In this document: positions 57,101 to 64,000 of the stretch, in pieces
How the letters are laid out: each line of letters opens with the position of its first letter
Numbering within the stretch: the stretch's first letter is position 1
Origin: Cladopsammia gracilis
Taxonomy: Eukaryota > Cnidaria > Anthozoa > Scleractinia > Dendrophylliidae
Reading direction: 5' to 3'
Assembly: GCA_022457155.1 (NCBI GenBank)
Contig: JAJGOT010000196.1
Span: forward strand, 1,179,501-1,243,500
DNA length: 64,000 nucleotides
Notes under the pieces: model-generated
Told to the model about the DNA's origin: nothing
Database searches by the model: none
Seen by the model: only the letters and a program-made list of their open reading frames with translations
Position numbers and translations under genes: made by a program

Positions 57101-57955
57101 TCTACTGCTGAGGAGACAAACCCTTTTTTTTTTTGTTTTTGAGGAAAAGCCAAGCGCCCTCACTTCCAGGCATAACTAATCAATGATCAATGACATCAAT
57201 GAGTACTCATTGATGTCATTGATTACTCATTTTACACCAACAGAGACCTTCCAGTACACCCATTTCTCTTCCTGTCACACACCAGGGGTCAGAAAAGGGC
57301 TCAGGAAAGGTGGAGCCCTGAGACTTTTAAGAACAAATTCCTCAGCAAAATCATTCAGTGAGAATATCGAAAACTTCAAAGCATGCCTCCGTGCTAAAGG
57401 CTACACTCACAATCTCATTGAGAAAATAATATCCCAGGTAAAATTCAATGAACGGAAGTCATCTTTGCAGCAAAAAAAACGTGCAAAAAAGAAAACTGCC
57501 TTTCGTAACAACATATCACCTAGCGTTGCCTAATCTTAAAAACATCTTAATGAACAAATGGCACTTAATTCAGAACCAACCATTGCTAAGAGAAATATAC
57601 AAAGAGCCTCCCTTATCTCACGCAAAAAGGGAAAATCCTTGGGGGATATACTTGTTACAGCAAGCAAAACTCTAAAGGTAACATTCCACGTTATCACGAG
57701 CTTACGAGTCCTGTCTGGCCTGTCAACACCTCTTTTCATGCAAATTAATGACCAATCAATGACATCAATGACTAATCAATGACATCAATGACTAATCAAT
57801 GACCAAAAATTTTGAGGGTCATTGATTAGTCATTGAGTACTCATTGAGTATTGGCAATACTCAATGAGTAATCAATTGATTACTCATTGATTACCCATTG
57901 ATTACTCATTGATTACATTGATATCATTGATGTCATTGATTAGTTAAGCCTGGTC
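54148..57955. mobile_element. Large inverted-repeat element with reverse-transcriptase-derived arms
   Basis: The ends GACCAGGCTTAACTAATCAA and the inverse are perfect. The arms run about 650-715 bp each: left 54148-54428 plus 55222-55595, right about 57240-57955. The outer part of each arm consists of ATCAATGA-type words. The inner part encodes, best in the right arm (57285-57675), a reverse-transcriptase-related C-terminal region (RKGLRKGGALRLLRTNSS, FKACLRAKGYTHNLIEKI, later WHLIQNQPLLREI). The left arm holds the same region on the minus strand. The middle (about 55600-57180) is unique and unrecognised. Confidence 0.8.
54429..55213. mobile_element. hAT-like MITE nested in the large inverted-repeat element
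   Basis: The ends AGGGTCTCAATGGGGT and the exact inverse are flanked by the 8-bp direct repeat CTAACAAG on both sides, the hAT signature. Subterminal zones are rich in ACGGTTAACGGTTA words. It interrupts only the left arm, so it arrived after the inverted repeat had formed. Confidence 0.9.
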
Positions 57956-58960
57956 ACTTGCATGTTTTGCATGCTTGACTATCCCCAGCTGAGAAATGAA
58001 TAAATATAAGATGACCTCTTTACATAATGAAATGAAGTAACAATCCATTTAGCTTCAGTGGGAGTTGGTGAAATGATACACCATTCTTTATTTCAGTAAA
58101 TAAAGCCATAGTCCATGGGCTAAGGCACCAAACTTAAAAAAATTTTCATTGAAAAAAATTATATTTTCCTCCTAAAAAAATGTCCAAAGCAGCCTCCTTT
58201 TCTGGTTTTTTTTTTTTTTTTTTTGCATCCTGAAGCATTCTACAAGAAGAAAATTAAAAATAGTTTGTAAAGCAGTGATTTGACAATAACTAACAGAGGT
58301 TCTCTGTGACTTAATTTTCAGGTCAGTCGGATTTCGACGCTAGTAAAGAAAGGGGACCTAACGAGGAATGTTCAGGTGGACGCTTGGAATTGCGTCATTT
58401 TTTCATATTATTTCAGTGCCTTTTAATAAAACTATGTGAAAGTTCATTTAGTTTGAGCTTTTCGGTTCTTTTAGCTGAATATATCTCAGCGGCAGAAAAT
58501 TGTACCGAAATGAATCTTATTCCTTGAATTAACTAGCTGCCTTTAATTCTCCTTTTAGAAAATACTTGCTGACCTCATTTCGTACTTAGAAGGACATTTT
58601 TCATCCTTCCGAAACAGTAAATGATGACACGAATGTTCGCCGGGAGGCGGTACTTTACTTAAGCTTTTAGTGAAATTCATTAGAAATTAATAAGACGAAT
58701 TAGGCCTTCAGAACAGCATTTCTACCGAAACCAGTTGTTTGATGCTCCTAATTCAGTATACGTGGTATACCAATACCTCAGATAGCTTTAGCTATGTCAT
58801 AAAGAGTTTCGAAAGTTTGGGACAAAACTTCCTCAAATTAAAACGAAGTACCTTTGTGATACACGAAATGCATACAGAACAAAATGCAGCGTCTACTAAA
58901 AAAATAACCAGGAAAACATTAACGACTCCAACGAAACATTTTATCCGGCGAAAAGCTAAC
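57956..58960. other. Unassigned sequence 3' of the recognised myosin exons
   Basis: A poly-T run lies at about 58207-58223. From about 58756 the sequence is the intron copy shared with 60372 and 62126. No further myosin exon was recognised here, although the gene should continue in this direction. Confidence 0.4.
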
Positions 58961-59093
58961 CTTTTCCAAGTCAATGAGGGTATCCTCTAGCTTGGCATTG
59001 AGTATGTTCTCAGCTTTCTCAGCATTGCTGGCTTTCTGTGAGGCCTTCGAAAACGCTTCTTCGGTGTCATTAAGTTTGTTAACTAGCTTGCGT
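58961..59093 (-). CDS. Myosin rod exon A, copy 1, intact
   Basis: 133 nt, acceptor ccttag, donor gttagc, phase 2 to phase 0. It reads KLVNKLNDTEEAFSKASQKA, then NAEKAENILNAKLEDTLIDL. It is the only undamaged copy of exon A in the window. Confidence 0.8.
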
Positions 59094-62000
59094 CTAAGGA
59101 AAGACCAAAGAGGAAGATTTAGTCAAGAATCCTGACATGTTATTGATTTACTAAGCAAGACGGATAAACATTTCATTAAACCCTTTCACTGATGGAAGGC
59201 TTATGACGGATGTACTAGTTCTAACTTTTGAGACGGTCGATGAAATCCTATGGTGTATGACCATTCCATTAAAACCTCTTCGGCAGTGGTACCATTTATT
59301 TTTTCGATATTTTACAAAATGAAATAAATTTTTATTTATGTTGATTTTTTGCAATCTTTAAAGTTAATAGATTGTTCTTACCTGGAGTCTTTCGATTCCT
59401 CGAGTCTTCTCGATAATTCCTGTTCAAACTTGGTCTTCATCTGAGCAAGATCCGTATTAGCTCTCATGAGCTGTTTCTGCAGGCCCGCTTTGCCGTCCTC
59501 CAGCTCCTCGATTTGCTTTTGCATTTTGTCGTTTGCTTCGGCATGCTAACTTTTTCCAAGTCAATGAGGGTATCCTTTAGCTTGGCATTGAGTATGTTCT
59601 CAGCTTTCTCAGCATTGCTGCCTTTCTGTGAGGCTCTAGAAAACGCTTCTTCGGTGTCATTAAGTTTGTCAACTAGTTTGACAAACTTAATGACACCGGA
59701 AACTCGTTCATATTCACAGTCTAAGATGCCAGGGTTCAGTAAAAATGCCGTAAACGGCCCGCCGTACCGATTTATAAATGCCATTTGCAAGTAAACCTCG
59801 TCTAGACTAAATTCTTTACGCAACTGATCTGTTTCGCGAAAATGATACCCTATTCTAGACCAAAAATCTCTGATTACTATACCCTATCCTAGACTAAACT
59901 GCCTGAAAACCACACCCTTCACAGCGGCACATACATACATAGCTCATATATGAGAGTACCCCCCTCCCTCCCTCCCCCTCCGGGCTCAGGACCCCTCAGC
60001 ATCCTACCGTATTGACCATCAAACACCCGCGATCTTTCACTACCCGTGTTTTATGACAGAATGTAGGGTTTACACGATTCCACGCTTACAAGCAATAAAT
60101 CATTTATAAAGAATTAACGATTTACAAGAACCATGAATACAAAATCACACAGTGAAATCATTAAAATCAAACCTATCGAATTACTGTTTTAAGCCGATTT
60201 TATAATCATAAAGTCTGGACATTCAGACGAAAGCTTTTGAACGACCAATTTTAGATGATTGTATTCGTTTTTTTCCGGACTGCAAAAATAAGGATTCTTT
60301 AGTTTCCGTTTTGGTCTAGTTTTAATTAAAGGATAAATAGAAACGTGCCACGCAGCTGCATATAGACACGTACACCAATACCTCAGATAGCTTTAGCTAT
60401 GTCATGGAGAGTTCGACGGTTTGGGACAAAACTTCCTTAAATTAAAACGAGGTATCTTTGTGATACACGAAATGCTTACAGAACTAAATGGAACTTCTTG
60501 TAAATAAAAATGTAAAATAAACAGTAACACATTAACGACTCCAACGAAACATTTTATAGCAGAAAAAAGCTAACCTTTTCCAAGTCAACGAGAGGGCATC
60601 CTCGAGCTTGGCATTGAGTATGTTCTTATCTTTCTCAGCATTGCTGGCTTTCTGTGAGGCGCTAAAAAACGCTTCTTCGGTTTCATTAAGCTTGTCAACT
60701 AGCTTGCGTCTAAGGAAAGAGGAATATTTAGTCAAAAATCCTGCCATTTAATTGATTTACTAAGCAAGACGGATAATCATTTCATTAAACCCTTTCACTT
60801 ATGGAAGGCTTATGACCGATGTAGTTCTAAATTTTGAGACGGTCGATGAAATTCTATGGTATATGACCATTCCATTGAAACCTCTTCGGCAGTGGTACCA
60901 TTTATTATTTTTTTTTTGATATTTTACAAAATGAAATTTTGGATTCTTATTGAGTTGATTTTTTTGCAATCTATAAAGTTAATAGATTGTTCTTGCCTGG
61001 AGTCTTCCGATTCCTCGAGTGTTCTCGATAATTCCTGTTCAAACTTGGTCTTCATCTGAGCGAGATCCGTCTTAGCTCTCATGAGCTGTTTCTGCAGGTC
61101 CGCTTTTCCGTCCTCTAGCTCCTCGATTTGCTTTTGCATTTTGTGGTTTGCTTCGGCATTCGCCTTCTGATCATCTTGTTTTAGCTAATAACGAAGGAAC
61201 ACACGGGCATTAAAAATACTTAACTCCACTGTGCTAAAAGATGAAAACTCAAAGGCGACCGGATATACATGTGTTAAACTGGAGATGAATGCACGAGAAC
61301 TACGAAAGATCTCAACTAAACCATTTCACTGTCAGGGTCAATTTTGAGTCAGATAATTTGCTTCTGTGTTTGAGTCTGTGGATGACATTCACAGTGTGAT
61401 CATTCATAGAACTTTTGAGCTGTTGATGAAATTCTACAGTGGGACCATTCAAATGAAAGTGACTAAGTAATATTTTCCTGTAATGCTGCTACAGTATTTG
61501 GTGATATAACATGGAAATAAAGTAAACACAATTTCTTAATTTCGGCCGGACAGTGTCTCTTTAAATGCTCAAATTTAGTAGGATGTAAATAACTCACCTG
61601 TCCTTGTATGGCGCCACCTTGCTCTTCCAGCAGTTCCTTCGACTCGTCCAATTTCTTCTCGAGCTTCAATCGAGCGCGTTCAGCCTGTTTGAGTACAGAT
61701 TGGGAACTAATTAACTACAGATCAGATAACACCCTCAGAGACCCTCAGCATCCTACTGTGAAGTGACTATCAAACTTCCGTTATCTTTCACTACCCGTGC
61801 CTTATGACAGAGTGTAGGATTTACACTATTCCACGCTTACAAACAATAAATCATTTATAAAGAATTAATGAATTACAAGAACCATGACAAATAGTTACGG
61901 TTCTAGCGTCTGTGGATAAAATCACACAGTGCGATCATTCAAATCAAACCTATGGAATTACTGTTTTATACCGATTTTAAAATCCTAAAGTCTGGATATT

Positions 62001-63935
62001 CAGATGAAAGCTTTTGAACAACCAATTGTAGTTGATTGTATTCGTTATTCGCTAGTTTTTAATTATTGGCTAGTTTTAATTAAAGGATTAATTGGAAACG
62101 TGCCACGCAGCTGCATATAGACACCTACACCAATACCTGAGATAGCTTTAGCTATGTTATGGAGAGTTTCGACGGTTTGGGACAAAACTTTCTCAAATTA
62201 AAACGAAATATCTTTGTTATACATGAAATGCTTACAGAACAAAATGCAACGTCTTGTATAAAAAATTTAAAATAACCAGTAAGACATTAACGACTCCAAC
62301 GAAACATTTTGTAGCACAAAAAGCTAACCTTTTCCAAGTCAATGAGGGCATCTTCTAGCTTGGCATTGAGTATATTCCTATATATATTCTTATATATTCT
62401 TATCTTTCTCAGCCTTGCTGGCTTTCTCTGAGGCCCTACAGAACGCTTCTTCGGTTTCATTAAGTTTGTCAACTAGCTTGCGTCTAAGGAAAGAGTAAAG
62501 AGGAATATTTAGTCAAGAATCCTAACATATTATTGATTACTAAGCAAGACGGATAAACATTTCATTAAACCCTTTCACTTATGGAAGGCTTATAAATGAT
62601 GTAGTTCTAACTTTTAATTGAGACGGTCGATGAAATCCTAAGGTATATGACCACTCCTTTTTATTGATATTTTACATAATGAAATTTCGGATTTTTATTG
62701 AGTTGATTTTTGTTGCAATCTTTAAAGTTAACAGATTGTTCTTACCTGGAGTCTTTCAATTCCTCGAGTCTTCTCGATAATTCCTGTTCAAACTTGGTCT
62801 TCATCTGAGCAAATTCCGTATTAGCTCTCATGAGCTGTTTCTGCAGGTCCGCTTTGCCGTCCTGTAGCTCCTCGATTTGCTTTTGCATTTTGTCGTTCGC
62901 TTCGGCAATCCGCCTAACTTGGTTCTGAGCATCTTGTTTAAGCTAAAGAAGGAACATACAGGCATTAACTTATTGACGAACGTTCTGAGTGGCCGCGCAG
63001 TTAATTCTTTATTTTATCGAAATATTATCCTTATTAACCTTACAGCTCCTTGCCTGCTTTTCATAAATTTTAATTTTCTGTGCTCCTTCTTCATGTAAGA
63101 GATTCGCTGCTTCCAGCTCTTTCTGCAGACTTTGCATATGTTTTTCCAACTTTACAACTGAGCTCTTTGCATTCTTTTTAATTTCCCTTTGCTGGTACAG
63201 TTGCCCAGCAAGTTTATCAAGCTGCAAAACCAAGTGACCTCGACAGTCAATTTCAACATAGTGCACAAAAAAGTTTTGATAAGAGTTAGTTTTCTATAGA
63301 ATAATGAATCTTCTCTTCCTAGGCAACTGAAGAAGGTACGGTGGTTTTTTGATCACATGTCCCATCCTTGTTTCTTTATTATTTGGAAATTTATGTTGTT
63401 TGCGTTTCGGGAATTCCCCTCCCCCCTGGGGGAATTCCTTGCAACTTCAGTTTCAATCGTAAGCAAATAAAGGTTTCAGGATAACTTTTTTCCAAAACAA
63501 TAAGAGTGTAAAAGAGTAAAAATTGACGGAAAACGGCGGTTTAACGTTTTGAAAAAAGGTTTGTTTATAAAGCGCGATGTATTTCTAAGCGCTATTTTCT
63601 TAAAGTGAATTTTTGGCTTGTGGGGTACATTTAACTTAACTTGAAGGGAATTTGTTATGTTTTCCTCAAATTTGAAGGGTAGCCAAGTTACCATATGGTC
63701 AACAATTCTCATCTCCCAACTCTTTTGTTTTGCCGTGCAAATCTTTAAAAGTGAGTTATTTAATAACATTATTAAATTGACTTACATGTTTAACTAACAA
63801 TTTTGTTTTGTCTTCGTGCTGTTGATTATTGGCAGCCAGCTCTGCCTCCAGGGACAATTTAGCATTTTCCAGCTCCTCGGTCTTCTTGTTGAACTTCTCC
63901 TTGCTATTTTCCAGTTGACGAATTAAGGATTGGAT
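58961..63935 (-). CDS. Myosin heavy chain, coiled-coil rod, partial, with duplicated exons
   Basis: Exons in transcript order: 63786-63935, 63039-63221, 62746-62942, a broken copy at 62329-62483, 61598-61684, 60997-61184, a broken copy at 60575-60709, a fused remnant 59551-59676/59382-59545, and 58961-59093. All encode heptad-repeat coiled coil rich in Glu, Lys, Leu and Ala, for example MKTKFEQELSRRLEE and NILNAKLEDTLIDLEK. These align by eye with the rod of muscle and nonmuscle myosin II heavy chains (ANTEVAQWRTKYE and LQNEVEDLMLDVE regions). The head and earlier rod exons lie beyond the window's right edge, and later rod exons were not found. Paramyosin is a less likely alternative. Confidence 0.8.
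59382..59676 (-). pseudogene. Fused myosin exon remnants A2 and B1
   Basis: A copy of exon A (59551-59676, lacking its first bases and acceptor) runs directly into a copy of exon B (59382-59545). The A donor gttagc overlaps the possible B acceptor gttag, leaving no intron. Read-through changes frame. B1 alone is open and could be used only if GTTAG works as an acceptor. Confidence 0.65.
59652..59698. repeat. 47-bp palindrome at the broken 5' end of myosin exon A2
   Basis: A 21-bp arm (CGGTGTCATTAAGTTTGTCAA) and its exact inverse are separated by 5 bases. One arm is exon A sequence and the other is its inverse, so the exon end was copied back on itself. Confidence 0.9.
59845..59990 (-). mobile_element. 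Interspersed repeat related to 39821-40046
   Basis: It is inverted relative to that copy. It contains TACCCTATCCTAGAC and a C-rich end (CCCCCCTCCCTCCC). It sits between two units of the myosin exon duplication. Confidence 0.5.
60575..60709 (-). pseudogene. Myosin rod exon A, copy 3, frameshifted
   Basis: 135 nt against 133 in the intact copy; two extra bases near 60590 shift the end of the frame (LEDALSLTWKR instead of LEDTLIDLEK). The donor gttagc is kept. Confidence 0.8.
60997..61184 (-). CDS. Myosin rod exon B, copy 3, with a GC donor
   Basis: The frame is intact (LKQDDQKANAEANHKMQKQ, then DLAQMKTKFEQELSRTLEE). The 3' end reads CCAG followed by GCAAG, so splicing would need a GC-AG intron, a rare but accepted class. 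Phase 0 start, phase 2 end. Confidence 0.7.
61598..61684 (-). CDS. Myosin rod exon C
   Basis: 29 codons, phase 0 at both ends, acceptor aaacag, donor gtgagt. It reads AERARLKLEKKLDESKELL and EEQGGAIQGQ, like the ELEEISERLEEAGGATSAQ segment of animal myosins. Only one copy was found. Confidence 0.8.
62329..62483 (-). pseudogene. Myosin rod exon A, copy 4, broken
   Basis: It is the same exon as 58961-59093 but 155 nt instead of 133, because of an AT-rich insertion (AGAATATATA-type repeats near 62376-62400). The insertion adds 22 nt and an in-frame TAA. Confidence 0.85.
62746..62942 (-). CDS. Myosin rod exon B, copy 4, intact
   Basis: The acceptor is ctttag and the donor gtaag; 197 nt, start phase 0, end phase 2. 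It reads LKQDAQNQVRRIAEANDKM, then QIEELQDGKADLQKQLMRA and FEQELSRRLEELKDSR. It has three more residues near its start than copy 3. Confidence 0.8.
63039..63221 (-). CDS. Myosin rod exon
   Basis: It reads LDKLAGQLYQQREIKKNAKS, then HMQSLQKELEAANLLHEEG and KIKIYEKQARSCK. A stronger donor (gtaagg) would end the exon at 63044 in phase 1, but that phase creates a stop in the exon at 61598. The weaker gttaat ending at 63039 keeps phase 0 and is preferred. Confidence 0.7.
63480..63715 (+). mobile_element. Old relic of the TTAA-target MITE
   Basis: It matches about 24850-25075 with many changes: AAAATTGACGG, GTTTGTTTAT, TAAGCG and GGAATTTGTT in the same order. The ends are lost. It lies in a myosin intron. 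Confidence 0.65.
63786..63935 (-). CDS. Myosin rod exon (upstream-most in window)
   Basis: 50 codons, acceptor tctag, donor gtaagt, phase 0 at both ends. It reads IQSLIRQLENSKEKFNKKTE, then LSLEAELAANNQQHEDKTK. Heptads are clear. Confidence 0.85.
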
Positions 63936-64000
63936 CTAGAAAGGTTTTACAACACTGAGTTGTATTAACAATATTCGCTTATTAAAAGAAAGGAAAAAGG

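Larger units (their letters stand above)
58750..62945. repeat. Tandem segmental duplication of myosin exons A and B, about three units
   Basis: Not only the exons but the introns match: the block around CCAATACCTCAGATAGCTTT is at 58756, 60372 and 62126, and the block around ATTCCACGCTTACAA is at about 60080 and 61830. The unit length between 59990 and 61735 is about 1.75 kb. The third unit is shortened by a deletion. Confidence 0.85.

Noticed and set aside
63039..63048. Stronger donor gtaagg at 63043 for the myosin exon
   Set aside because: It would end in phase 1 and give a stop at the start of the next recognised exon, so gttaat in phase 0 was preferred, with reservation.

Overview
This is an AT-rich, intron-rich animal nuclear window. 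The gene families (an 11-pass polycystin-1-like protein, a DDX42-type RNA helicase, a muscle-type myosin rod), the GIY-YIG Penelope-like retroelement, the tyrosine-recombinase relic and the very dense short inverted-repeat transposons fit a cnidarian, most likely an anthozoan or coral. That assignment is inference; no database search was possible. No rRNA, operon, CRISPR array or bacterial feature was seen. Layout: 430-16919 (+) holds the 3' part of a polycystin-1-like gene in five phase-compatible exons, ending in a real stop codon. Its first intron (about 9.4 kb) is full of repeats: a 280-bp MITE, a 35-bp minisatellite, a 400-bp tandem duplication, a Penelope-like element, a tyrosine-recombinase relic and local direct repeats. 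About 17-30.4 kb is intergenic or unrecognised 3' territory of the next gene, packed with inverted-repeat elements. 30439-51775 (-) holds a DDX42-type DEAD-box helicase; 16 exons were placed by splice sites and reading phase, from the start codon to just past motif VI. Its introns carry at least eight MITEs, LINE and Penelope fragments and microsatellites. 48.9-51.4 kb lies in its first intron and is a nested inverted repeat with a decayed helicase fragment. 52.4-54.1 kb holds a decayed zinc-knuckle (gag-like) element and a tandem repeat. 54.15-57.96 kb is a large inverted-repeat element whose arms carry reverse-transcriptase fragments and which is itself invaded by a hAT-like MITE. 58961-63935 (-) is the middle of a myosin heavy-chain rod gene in which an exon pair and its introns were tandemly copied about three times, some copies intact and some broken. 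The three protein genes have no evident functional link. They are neighbouring single genes: a membrane receptor/channel, a spliceosome-associated helicase and a contractile filament protein. The most unusual content is structural: the duplicated myosin exon cassettes, the two large nested foldback elements, a piggyBac-type MITE sitting 9 bases inside a DDX42 intron, and the hammerhead-ribozyme-like 3' end of the Penelope-like element. Exon borders were read by eye from splice consensus, phase and family homology and were not computed.
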